Positions 28,079 to 36,873 of a DNA stretch of 64,000 nt are shown here, one piece after another. The stretch comes from Nostoc sp. 106C (GTDB lineage Bacteria; Cyanobacteriota; Cyanobacteriia; Cyanobacteriales; Nostocaceae): contig NZ_MTAW01000075.1 of the NCBI RefSeq assembly GCF_002154725.1, positions 1-64,000 of the forward strand, read 5' to 3'. The notes under the pieces were generated by a model. That model saw only the letters and a list, made by a program, of their open reading frames with translations, was not told where the DNA came from and made no database searches. Every line of letters starts with the position of its first letter. Position 1 is the first letter of the stretch. A program made the translations under genes and the position numbers.

Positions 28079-29053
28079 ATGAACTTATCAGCGATCGCAA
28101 ACCCCAAAGTTACAATTGTTGTTGTTCCACGAGAGCGTTTTAGCTATACTCGCGAATCTTTGGAAAGCATTTATGAGCATACAAACTATCCATTTAATTT
28201 AATTTATGTAGATGGAAATTCGCCTCCTCATATCAAAGATTATCTAACAGAACAAGCACAGCAAAAGCAATTTAAACTAATTCGCAGCGATCGTTACTTG
28301 TCTCCAAACTGCGCTAGAAATATGGGACTCAAACAAGTTACTAGCCAATATGTTGTTTTCCTAGATAACGACGTAGTTGTTACTCCAGGTTGGCTTAAGC
28401 CATTGGTAGACTGTGCGCAAGCAACGGAAGCAACCGTAGTCAGTCCTCTCCTGTGCCAAGGTACACCTCTACATCAAGAAGTACATTGTGCAGGAGGCGA
28501 AACGGGGGTTAAGGTAGAAACGCACAGACGGCGGATTATTGAGAAGATTTACGATCAAGGTCGGCGAGTTGCAGATGTGCAACCCCAGCTAAAACAGCAG
28601 CAAACGGGGTTAGCAGAATTTCACTGTATGCTGGTATGCACAGAAATATTTCAGCAAATTGGTTTTTTGGATGAAGCGCTGCTTTCCACGAAAGAACACG
28701 TCGATTTATGCATGTTGGTAGCCGAGGCTGGCGGTACAGTCTATCTCGAACCGAAATCTCTCGTAACTTATGTACCAGGGCCACCCCTAGAGTGGACAGA
28801 CCTACATTACTATATGCTGCGCTGGAGCGATCGCTGGGAATTGGCAAGCCTCAAACACTTACGCCAAAAGTGGAATCTTACGGAAGATGAGTATTTTCAA
28901 AATAGATACAACCGCTTGGGATCGAGACGCCACATGACAATTATTCACCCTTTCGCCCGAAAATTGTCTATTGGTAACTTTGGCTTTCGGGTGGTGAGTA
29001 AAATCCTGCGTCTGATGGATAGGATATTTAACCGCTTGATAACTAGCTGGTGA
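28079..29053 (+). CDS. Family 2 glycosyltransferase
   Basis: 324 aa, GT-A fold. VTIVVVPRERFSYTRESLES opens the Rossmann-like region. The metal/nucleotide motif is VFLDNDVVVTPGWL (DXD equivalent DND). ARNMGLKQ and LSTKEHVDLCMLVAEAGG fit the acceptor/catalytic part. No membrane span. Inverting mechanism expected for the family; substrate unknown. Coupled to the GT4 gene upstream by a 7-bp gap. Confidence 0.92.
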   Translation: MNLSAIANPKVTIVVVPRERFSYTRESLESIYEHTNYPFNLIYVDGNSPPHIKDYLTEQAQQKQFKLIRSDRYLSPNCARNMGLKQVTSQYVVFLDNDVVVTPGWLKPLVDCAQATEATVVSPLLCQGTPLHQEVHCAGGETGVKVETHRRRIIEKIYDQGRRVADVQPQLKQQQTGLAEFHCMLVCTEIFQQIGFLDEALLSTKEHVDLCMLVAEAGGTVYLEPKSLVTYVPGPPLEWTDLHYYMLRWSDRWELASLKHLRQKWNLTEDEYFQNRYNRLGSRRHMTIIHPFARKLSIGNFGFRVVSKILRLMDRIFNRLITSW

Positions 29054-29086
29054 AATTTGCGATTGCAGTATCATCCAGCTAGAAGT

Positions 29087-29698
29087 TTAGTTAGAAATTG
29101 GTACATTTTTAAATGCAGCTGTATCTGGCACAAAAATGTCCAGGTTCTTGACACCATCAGGAACCCTGATCCATACATAAGCATCGGCTGACGCTTTGGG
29201 ACGTAGCTGCGCTAAAGAAACACTACCTGTTGAGCGATTTAAAGCAATTGCTTTGTAGGTTTCACTGGTCTCAGGATTACGAGCTGTTGTACTAGCAACG
29301 GATATAATATCGCCACCACCAACTCCGTCAGTAGCTTGGCGACGGATGCGCATCTGCACATTCACTACATCACGGTTTCCGGTTTCTGGATCTTTAATCC
29401 GTTTTGCTGAAAGTAACTCAACTTCTGCCTTATTACCAAACGCAGGTTGCATAAATTGACCAGGCTGAAGTACTGAGATAGCGACCGATGCTGGTGTTGT
29501 TTTTTCTGGCGATGCTGTGGGTTCTGCGGGAATTGATTTTGTGGCAGAGGTGGGAGAAATAGCAGTACTAACTCCTGTGCTAATGTTGGTGGTATTTAGC
29601 GTTTGTCGCAGTGTGAAAACTTCGTAAGCTGCATAGCCACCACATATTAAAGCCACAGTAGAGAGGAATACAGCCACACCAGACAGAAATGTACTCAC
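29087..29698 (-). CDS. Membrane-anchored DUF4352-like protein
   Basis: 203 aa with a GTG start at 29698; GAGG stands seven bases before it and the only nearby ATG runs straight into TGA. An N-terminal helix (about 5-27, VAVFLSTVALICGGYAAYEV) anchors it in the membrane. A Ser/Thr/Pro linker follows, then an immunoglobulin-like domain (about 80-200) with GNKAEVELLSAKRIKDPETG and NVQMRIRRQ, similar to DUF4352. Likely periplasmic; function unknown. Convergent with the GT2 gene 33 bp away. Confidence 0.8.
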   Translation of the reverse strand: MSTFLSGVAVFLSTVALICGGYAAYEVFTLRQTLNTTNISTGVSTAISPTSATKSIPAEPTASPEKTTPASVAISVLQPGQFMQPAFGNKAEVELLSAKRIKDPETGNRDVVNVQMRIRRQATDGVGGGDIISVASTTARNPETSETYKAIALNRSTGSVSLAQLRPKASADAYVWIRVPDGVKNLDIFVPDTAAFKNVPISN

Positions 29699-30385
29699 AC
29701 CATTACCTCAATTACATATTTCTTTTAAATACAGGTTTGTTCACCTTTGGATTTTATAATGCCATAAATTATGCATATGTATTAAATAAGCCATTATCTT
29801 GCCTAAACTAATTTAAACGCTGCATTGAATCTGAAAAACGCGGTCAGTTAGACCGTCAGAACCTCAGAGCCTATACAATAGTTGATGCCCACATCTCCAA
29901 ACTGAAGTACTCCTCACTTCGGATCTATGCTTCGGATCGGTCTTATGTAACGGTGAGAAATAGTAAACTACCCACCACTGATTAGGAGTACCTAATACAG
30001 TGAGGGTTTTTAAAGCCCAGAGTTTACCCGACAAGGGTGTTAATTCACTAAGATTTTTAGATCATCGTACCTACAAATACGCAGCCAGTTTGTAGCTCTA
30101 AGGTTAACGATTAGAGCTGATTCGTAAAGTAAATATTAAATAGCCAATCGCCTAACCACTTGAAATATGGTTCAGAAATTAAACACTCTCTCATAATTTG
30201 ATGCAGAAACTTGCGTTGCTATCGGCTGTGTTGCTGAAATTGCGTTAACTTTCTTTTAATTTATGGTTCAAGATTTTTCTCAAATTATGATTCAAAGCAT
30301 ACGTATTAAACCACAGAGGAACACAGATAAATTGGTGTTCATTTGTGGTTTTTTCCGTGTTAATTAAGATTTGCGCAAAAAGCCT
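29699..30385. other. Intergenic region with unexplained GC-richer patch
   Basis: No supported gene. The stretch 29840-30080 is richer in GC than its surroundings and contains a direct repeat CTTCGGATC (29917-29945) and short inverted pieces. It may be a decayed mobile element or a structured RNA; I could not identify it. The palindrome 30308-30351 follows. Confidence 0.4.
30308..30351. repeat. Inverted repeat of the AAACCACAGA...TGTGGTTT type
   Basis: The arms AAACCACAGAGGAACAC and GTGTTCATTTGTGGTTT match at 15 of 17 positions, followed on the plus strand by TTTT. Related to the repeat at 7653-7717. It sits just after the end of the type I secretion operon. Confidence 0.6.
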
Positions 30386-32296
30386 TTAACGAGTATATTT
30401 CAGACTTTCAACTTTCCCTAAAAACTTATCTGTGAAAATACTCATAACAGTGCGTTTGCGAACATTAATATTCGCGCTCAAAGACATTCCTGATTGTAGT
30501 GGGACTTCTGTGCCATTGATATTAATGGATTGCTTTCTTAACCGAATTTCTGCCGGAAAACGATAGTATGGATGGGTTTGATCGGGGGGTAGAGCATCAG
30601 AACCTACACGGATTAAATCTCCTTGAATGTCACTAAATTCAGTGTAGGGAAATGAATCAAGTCTGACATCAACAGGCATTCCGGCTTTGATAAAGCCAAT
30701 ATCGTTGTTAGTGATGAAAACTTGTGCAACTAGGTTTTCTGGCGGCACAATTTTGAGAATAGATTCACTGCTGTTATAAACGTATCCGGGACTACGAGGT
30801 TTTAAATCAAAAACAATACCATCATTTGAAGCTCGCAGTTCTTGATATTTCATATTTAACTGGAGTTCGCTGATTTGACTGTTAAGTTCTTGGATTTTTT
30901 TATTGTTTTCGACAATAACTTTGGTGAGTTGACTATCAATGTCGGCGATACGCTTTTCGTTATCGGCTATTTTGCTGAGTAAATCTTCTTTAGAAAGAGC
31001 GATCGCATTTTGTAATTTCTTTTGCCCTTGGGTGATCGCTAATCTTAGACGTTCTTCTTCCTGCACCAGGCGGTTAACTTCAGCTTGGCTAGTGTCTGCT
31101 GCTTGTCGTTTTTCTAAGTAAGGTAAGCGAGCAAATGCCCCCTTTTGCACCAGAGTTTCTAAGTTACTAGCAATCTCTAAATTTGTCGTCAGACTACTTC
31201 TAGCGTTAATCAGTTGCACTTGCACTTGATTTAACTGCCGAGTTAACTGTTCTCTATCCAACCGCACTGACTCAATTCGAGTTTCTCTTTCTAATTGCCT
31301 AGTCTGTAAGCGTTCTTTAAATCGTGGATTTAAATCCGTTATTCCTAGACCTTGATTTAATTCTGCACGAAAAAGTTGATTTTCCTGCACTAACGCCGCA
31401 CGGTTTTCTGTCAGCGCTGCTAATTCCGGTAATTCTTGCAACTGCTTAGAACTAGAATTAGCTGAGAGCGATCGCATTTGGGTAAGGTAAAACTGATTTT
31501 CCGCTTTTAAGCTGGCGCGAACTGCTTGCAGAGAAGTTAATTTGGCCTGACTGGTGGTGCGATCGAAGCTTACTAATAAATCGCCTTTTTTGACTCTTTG
31601 CCCTTCTTGCACGTGAATTTTGGCAATTACCCCGCCCACTGGTGCTTGGATCTCTTTGACAAAACCTTTAGGTTCGAGTTTACCTTGCACAGGAACAGAT
31701 TCATCTATCTTGGCATTACAAGCCCAGATGACTGCAAAACTGCTTACTCCTACTATGCTCCAGACAATAGCATGAGACCAAGCACGAGATTGTTTGAGGA
31801 TGACAGGCTGATCGAACTCCTCTTTCTCTTTGGGTAAAGTCAGCCCTGAACCACCAAAAACACCTACATCTCCTTGTAGAAGCAGTTGCCATTGACGCTG
31901 GGCCTCAGGAAACCGCTTCCAGATTATGAATATTCCTCCAACTGCAAACAAAAATAAAAAACCGCCCGTAGATAGGAGCATTTCGAGATTTAAAGGGCGA
32001 GCTTCAACAGCATCGATATAATTGTTGTGATAATCGCTCTTTTGCTGCAAAAATGGTTGATTTTCAGATTTGGCTTGCGCTACTGTTGAGCCGATTGTGC
32101 TATGGCTTACCGAATTTTCTTGATTAATAGGTGGTGAAAATGCTAACTCCATGCTTTCTGGTTTGCTAACGCAAGCACCCATATCAGATTTTCTTGGAGT
32201 TTTCTCATCAGTAGAAACTTCTTGGCAATAATTAGCAGGTGTTGGAGAAACGTTGGAACATTGTGTGCAAGCTAGCAGCAAAGATAAATCTGGCAT
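30386..32296 (-). CDS. HlyD-family membrane fusion protein of a type I secretion system
   Basis: 636 aa. Residues about 205-250 form the first half of a biotinyl-lipoyl domain (VKEIQAPVGGVIAKIHVQEG). A long coiled coil spans about 260-480, followed by the second lipoyl half and a beta-barrel region (RSPGYVYNSSESILKIVP, FIKAGMPVDVRLDSFPY). This is a periplasmic adaptor linking the ABC exporter to an outer-membrane channel. Oddly, the first 200 residues add a polar, Cys-containing N-terminus, a first membrane helix (about 107-125) and a second near 173-193, whereas HlyD usually has one span. It lies 137 bp downstream of the ABC exporter gene on the same strand; no TolC gene is nearby. Confidence 0.92.
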   Translation of the reverse strand: MPDLSLLLACTQCSNVSPTPANYCQEVSTDEKTPRKSDMGACVSKPESMELAFSPPINQENSVSHSTIGSTVAQAKSENQPFLQQKSDYHNNYIDAVEARPLNLEMLLSTGGFLFLFAVGGIFIIWKRFPEAQRQWQLLLQGDVGVFGGSGLTLPKEKEEFDQPVILKQSRAWSHAIVWSIVGVSSFAVIWACNAKIDESVPVQGKLEPKGFVKEIQAPVGGVIAKIHVQEGQRVKKGDLLVSFDRTTSQAKLTSLQAVRASLKAENQFYLTQMRSLSANSSSKQLQELPELAALTENRAALVQENQLFRAELNQGLGITDLNPRFKERLQTRQLERETRIESVRLDREQLTRQLNQVQVQLINARSSLTTNLEIASNLETLVQKGAFARLPYLEKRQAADTSQAEVNRLVQEEERLRLAITQGQKKLQNAIALSKEDLLSKIADNEKRIADIDSQLTKVIVENNKKIQELNSQISELQLNMKYQELRASNDGIVFDLKPRSPGYVYNSSESILKIVPPENLVAQVFITNNDIGFIKAGMPVDVRLDSFPYTEFSDIQGDLIRVGSDALPPDQTHPYYRFPAEIRLRKQSININGTEVPLQSGMSLSANINVRKRTVMSIFTDKFLGKVESLKYTR

Positions 32297-32433
32297 AGTT
32301 CTACTTGGTCGTTGTCCTTTGTCAGTTGTCCTCTCTTACAAAGTTCTGATCGAAGGTTTCCTCCGATCAGACTTTGCGCTTTGTCATTTGTGATTCTCCG
32401 CGTCCCTAAGTCACCGCGTCCCCCTTCTCTTCC

Positions 32434-35355
32434 TCATATTTGCGATTCCTGTTGTTGAAAAAGACAGTAATAACGTCCTTTCATTGCCATGAGTTCGGCG
32501 TGTGTTCCTTGCTCGGCAATTACACCCCGATCCATGATGATGATTGTGTCAGCATTTTTAACGGTATTGAGTCGGTGAGTAATAAACAAAACTGTACGCC
32601 CCCGAAAAAACTCCATTAGATTCCGACATACTTGTTGTTCAGACTCGTAATCTAAAGCACTGGTGGCTTCATCGAGAATCAATAATCTGGGATTTTGCAA
32701 AACAGTACGAGCGATCGCAATTCGTTGGCGTTGTCCTCCAGAAAGGGCAGAACCTCGTTCGCCAACAATTGTGTTGTAGCCGTTGGGTAGGGCCATGATG
32801 AAATCATGCGCAGCTGCGGCTTTGGCAGCAGCAATGATTTCTTCGGTAGTTGCATCTGGGCGAATCAAAGCAATATTATCTTGAATTGTCCCTTCAAACA
32901 AAAGGGTATCTTGTAACACTATGCCAATCTGGCGGCGTAGAGAATTTAGCTCTACTTTCCTTATATCATAACCGTCTATTTGAATTTGTCCTGCTACAGG
33001 TTCGTAGAGTCGTGGTAATAATTTTGTCAAAGTACTTTTACCAGAACCGCTTTGTCCAACAATCCCAACAAAGGTTCCTGGGGCAATTTCCAAATTAATA
33101 TTGATCAGTTTTAAACTATCTTCTGGATTAAAGCCAAAGGAAACTCCATTGTATTTAATTGCACCTGCAATTTCCGGTAGAGGAATATTATGGCGATCGC
33201 TTGGCTGAACTTCTGGTACTGTATCTAAAATGTCACCCAAGCGTTCGATAGATAATGCTACTTCTTGGAAGTTTTGTGATAGCTGAATTAAACGCAGCAA
33301 AGGACTGGTAACATAACCAGCGATAATCCGAAACGCAATCAACTGCCCTAACGAGAGTTGATTAGAGATGACTAAATGCGCGCCTACCCACAACAACACA
33401 AAACTCGAAAATTGATTTAAAAATCCACTGATAGAGTTGGCGGTGCTAGAAGTTAGGACATTCTTAAAGCCAGCGCTGATGTATCGGGTATAGCGATCGC
33501 GCCATTGCCAACGAGATTTCAATTCAATATTCTGTGCCTTGACTGTTTGAATGCCTGTGAGAATCTCAACTAAATAAGATTGAGTATCGGCATAGCGTTC
33601 GGCTTTTTTCCGTAACTGTTGTTGGACAATCGGCACAACAAAGGTAGTCAGGATTGCAAATAATGGCACGGTAGCTAATGCAACTAGTGTCAGCATCCAG
33701 CTGTAAAACAACATAATGCCGATATAAATCACAGAAAACACGGCATCTAGTACTACTGTCAATGCTGTGCCTGTGAGAAAAGAACGGATATTCTCTAGTT
33801 CATTAATCCGTCCGGCTAATTCTCCAACGCGACGACGTTCAAAATAACTTAGAGGTAGTCGCAGTAAATGCTCAATTACTTCTGAACCCAAACGAATATC
33901 GATGCGGTTGGTAGTGTCGGCAAATAAATAAATCCGCAGACTCGTTAAAGCTGCCTCAAACACTCCAATCACCAACAAAAAAATGCCTAGAATATCCAGC
34001 GTATCGAGGCTTTTTTGAATTAATACGGTGTCGATGATGATTTGAGTGACGATGGGGTTTGCCAATCCAAATATCTGCACAAAAAAAGAAGCCACAAGGA
34101 CTTCAACCAACACCAGACGGTATTTATAGATCGAAGGAAAAAACCATCGCAAACTAAATTTTTCGGGGCGATCGCCTTCTGCTTTTTCCACCGTCAACAC
34201 TTGCCCAGATTCCCCCCAAATTTGGACAAACTCTGCGGGAGAATATTGAGTTACTCCTGTTTCTGGAGCCGCGACAACAACTTCCCGCTCTGTAATTTTG
34301 TATAGCAAAGCGAGATTTTCTTGCCAATAAATTAAGGCTGGCGCAGTCAAGCGGTTAATCACATGAGCCGGAACTGTAACTAACTGGGCCTGCAAACCCA
34401 TCATTTCTACAACTGCGCCTGCTACTGGCAAGGAAATCTGCTTGTGGGATTTTAGTTGATTGGTCAAGACTTTGCGGATTAAATCGCGGCGAAAAGAACC
34501 TCCCAATATCTGATTCAACATCTGGAAACAGGCTAAAGGAGCGTCAATGATGCCCTTTCCTGATACAAATATTGTTTGTGCTGGTGCGAGACTTGCGGCA
34601 ATGGGGTCTGGGGGATATTCTGGAGCCGGAGCAATTTTTAAACTAGCGCCATATTCATGAGGAGAATTCCAAGGAATGCCAAGTAAGCGAACTTCGGCTG
34701 TGTTTTCCCAAGTCTCTTGAGAGTCATTCAACGCTAATCGATAGCCAACTGTCATACCCTCAATACCGCCAGCACTGACTAGCCACAAATGCCGTTTGTT
34801 AAACTGCTGGGAATGAACTGGTCCAGGAGGTAAATTTAGCACCTGTGTTTGTTGCCAAACTTGGCGTGCTAAATCTTTGGTATCGGTGGTTGCATCTGCA
34901 TGACGCTGGGTTTCCAGACTTAAGAGTTCAAAAACTTCGCTGATGTGGGGACGCGATCGCACTGCTTGAGCAAACTCTGGTTCTGTGTCCATCAATTGCA
35001 AAAATTCTGCTGCTTCCAGAGTGATAGCAATGACTTCTGTAGAGGCCATTACCGCCTCGCAACTTACCCCACGCACCAATCCTAACCAACCAAGGAACTC
35101 TCCTTTTTCTACTACAGTCAAACTAATTTGAGAGTTCGTCCATTGGTCGTAACCCAATACCCGCGCCTGTCCTTGATAAATCACCATGACTTGTGCTGGC
35201 ATTCTTTCTTTAACCAGCATCCATTGTCCACTGCGGTATTGCAAAAGTTGGCATTTAAAGGCGATGCTTTTTAAGCTAGCAAATGAGAGTTTGTTAAACG
35301 GGGGAGTGTCGACAAGGAATGCTAAAATTTCGGTCTGGGTGATCACTGGCTTCAT
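32434..35355 (-). CDS. ABC exporter with cNMP-binding-like and degenerate C39-like domains
   Basis: 973 aa from the ATG at 35355, whose first bases overlap the stop of the parvulin gene as ATGA (translational coupling). Order of domains: cyclic-nucleotide-binding-like fold (about 20-145); C39 peptidase-like domain (about 260-385); six-helix ABC membrane domain (about 410-700); nucleotide-binding domain (about 735-970) with GQSGSGKST, LSGGQRQRIAIAR, LLILDEATSAL and FITHRL. In the C39-like part the region that normally holds the catalytic His reads QENLALLYKI, without His. It is therefore probably a binding domain rather than a leader peptidase. Likely exports unprocessed substrates such as RTX proteins. 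Confidence 0.93.
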   Translation of the reverse strand: MKPVITQTEILAFLVDTPPFNKLSFASLKSIAFKCQLLQYRSGQWMLVKERMPAQVMVIYQGQARVLGYDQWTNSQISLTVVEKGEFLGWLGLVRGVSCEAVMASTEVIAITLEAAEFLQLMDTEPEFAQAVRSRPHISEVFELLSLETQRHADATTDTKDLARQVWQQTQVLNLPPGPVHSQQFNKRHLWLVSAGGIEGMTVGYRLALNDSQETWENTAEVRLLGIPWNSPHEYGASLKIAPAPEYPPDPIAASLAPAQTIFVSGKGIIDAPLACFQMLNQILGGSFRRDLIRKVLTNQLKSHKQISLPVAGAVVEMMGLQAQLVTVPAHVINRLTAPALIYWQENLALLYKITEREVVVAAPETGVTQYSPAEFVQIWGESGQVLTVEKAEGDRPEKFSLRWFFPSIYKYRLVLVEVLVASFFVQIFGLANPIVTQIIIDTVLIQKSLDTLDILGIFLLVIGVFEAALTSLRIYLFADTTNRIDIRLGSEVIEHLLRLPLSYFERRRVGELAGRINELENIRSFLTGTALTVVLDAVFSVIYIGIMLFYSWMLTLVALATVPLFAILTTFVVPIVQQQLRKKAERYADTQSYLVEILTGIQTVKAQNIELKSRWQWRDRYTRYISAGFKNVLTSSTANSISGFLNQFSSFVLLWVGAHLVISNQLSLGQLIAFRIIAGYVTSPLLRLIQLSQNFQEVALSIERLGDILDTVPEVQPSDRHNIPLPEIAGAIKYNGVSFGFNPEDSLKLININLEIAPGTFVGIVGQSGSGKSTLTKLLPRLYEPVAGQIQIDGYDIRKVELNSLRRQIGIVLQDTLLFEGTIQDNIALIRPDATTEEIIAAAKAAAAHDFIMALPNGYNTIVGERGSALSGGQRQRIAIARTVLQNPRLLILDEATSALDYESEQQVCRNLMEFFRGRTVLFITHRLNTVKNADTIIIMDRGVIAEQGTHAELMAMKGRYYCLFQQQESQI

Positions 35356-36104
35356 CCCATCAGATACTCCACACAATGGTTAGCAGATTGTAAATAGCTT
35401 TGAATTTGTGTTTGTATCCAGGCTTCAAAGAGTTCGTCTAGCAAATACTGCTGCATATTTTCATCCAACTGGGCGGGCAGTAATTGCTCTAAGCGAATAA
35501 TTACATACCAATCGGCTATTAAATGCGGTTTCCAGATTTGACCGGGTTGACTGACAAATAAAATTTGTTGAATTGTCGGATGTGGTTGAGATAGAGGAAC
35601 TGGCCCAACAACTCCGCCTGTTTGCGCTTCGGCACCTTGAGAATGCTCCTGAGCTATGGTTGCGAAAGAATGCTCTCCCTCAACAATCCGAAAATATAGC
35701 TCTTGGGCTAAACCTTCATCTTGGGTACGAATCATGGAATATACTACCCGGTCTAAATCTACTTTGCGTTGTAGAAAATAAGACTCTAGTTTATTGCCCC
35801 ACATTGCAAGCTGCAATTTCTGGATTAATAGCGGACGGATTGCCAACTCTTCGATGATTGCTACCGTTAGATTATGCTTTTGCAACCATGCTTGTTCTAT
35901 CTCTGGTGAAGTGAGTTGGTGACGTTGACGAAAGTCGGCGATCGCCTCGAGATGTTCTGCTTCCGTGCAAGAGTAGGATGCGATCGCTTCGTCGATCACT
36001 TTGGCACGTAATACCTGTGGTAACAACTGGTAACGATTTAGCAAAGACAGTAATTTTTCTGCCTGAAGAATTTCGTTACTTACTTGTAATGTTTGTGTCG
36101 TCAT
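35352..36104 (-). CDS. PpiC-type peptidylprolyl isomerase
   Basis: 250 aa, no signal peptide, so cytoplasmic or at the membrane face. A SurA/PpiC-like helical region (1-110) is followed by a parvulin domain (about 110-215: SMIRTQDEGLAQELYFRI, FATIAQEHSQG, GGVVGPVPLSQPHP, GQIWKPH). It is the first gene of an operon with the ABC exporter and HlyD protein. Parvulins linked to such exporters in cyanobacteria are presumed to assist folding or hand-over of the exported protein; this is inferred from context. Confidence 0.9.
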   Translation of the reverse strand: MTTQTLQVSNEILQAEKLLSLLNRYQLLPQVLRAKVIDEAIASYSCTEAEHLEAIADFRQRHQLTSPEIEQAWLQKHNLTVAIIEELAIRPLLIQKLQLAMWGNKLESYFLQRKVDLDRVVYSMIRTQDEGLAQELYFRIVEGEHSFATIAQEHSQGAEAQTGGVVGPVPLSQPHPTIQQILFVSQPGQIWKPHLIADWYVIIRLEQLLPAQLDENMQQYLLDELFEAWIQTQIQSYLQSANHCVEYLMG

Positions 36105-36532
36105 AATTCCTGACTAGCACGTTCCGCATTCTAAAGTTTGGGCAGAAATCTGTACATCTCACGCCGTGAGAGTATCTAAAGAGACTAGGAGGTTAATGAC
36201 CCTCTCTTTCCTGTTCAGGCATTCTTGATCGCATCCGGAATTTTTTCAATAAGCCTTTGTAAATTTTTTCAGCCTTAACTTCCAGTAACTTAGCGAGAAT
36301 TTCACATTATATACGTTTTGGGAGTAATTTGTTACTAGATAATATTAATTACACTAGTTTTATATTAAAATTTAAGTAAAAAAATATACTCATAAAATAA
36401 AGAGCTATTTCCTGTATTTGCTAGCTTCATCTTGATAAACAGGTTTTTTATAGAAAAATAAAAATTAGAAACTCAGGTATAAATTGTAATTTTGCTACCG
36501 TGTGACGCTTTATTGTCCGTCACAAGGGAAGG
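36105..36532. other. Divergent intergenic region of the secretion locus
   Basis: Very AT-rich from about 36300 to 36480. Expected to hold the promoter of the parvulin-exporter operon. No operator-like palindrome stands out. Confidence 0.4.
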
Positions 36533-36706
36533 ATGAAAAAAGCTACTGTATCTTTTATTCTGATGAAAAGCGACTGGTGTATTAGTGCTTACATCGTTTT
36601 CCTTTTAACCTACGGGGTCGTGATTCAACTGCCAGAAGCTCAGGCAGATAAACAAACCTCTGAATCTGGAAGTCGCGCCAGAGGAAAACCCTCTTCTAAC
36701 ACGTAA
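36533..36706 (+). CDS. Small ORF with signal-like N-terminus, possible remnant
   Basis: 57 aa: MKKATVSFILMKSDWCISAY, a hydrophobic segment (YIVFLLTYGVVI), a cleavage-like LPEAQA, then a polar tail. AAGGGAAGG abuts the ATG, too close for an ideal ribosome site. After about residue 45 the neighbouring frame reads LEVAPEENPLLTRNFDVSN, which recalls the Pro/Asn-rich leader of cyanobacterial TolC-like proteins. The ORF may therefore be the frameshifted start of a lost outer-membrane gene. It lies between the secretion operon and the CAP-RTX gene. Confidence 0.4.
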   Translation: MKKATVSFILMKSDWCISAYIVFLLTYGVVIQLPEAQADKQTSESGSRARGKPSSNT

Positions 36707-36873
36707 CTTTGATGTATCTAATCCAAAACTTCAAGATACATACAAGCTTCTTGCGACAGCAAAGCTGTCATTAGCCTTGTTTACCCCTCTTCAGGTTTGC
36801 TTCTACCAAAAGTTGCAGCGGAAATTTTCTTGCTGCTGAGTTCATGTGAACAAATCTTTAGGAGGACGGATTG

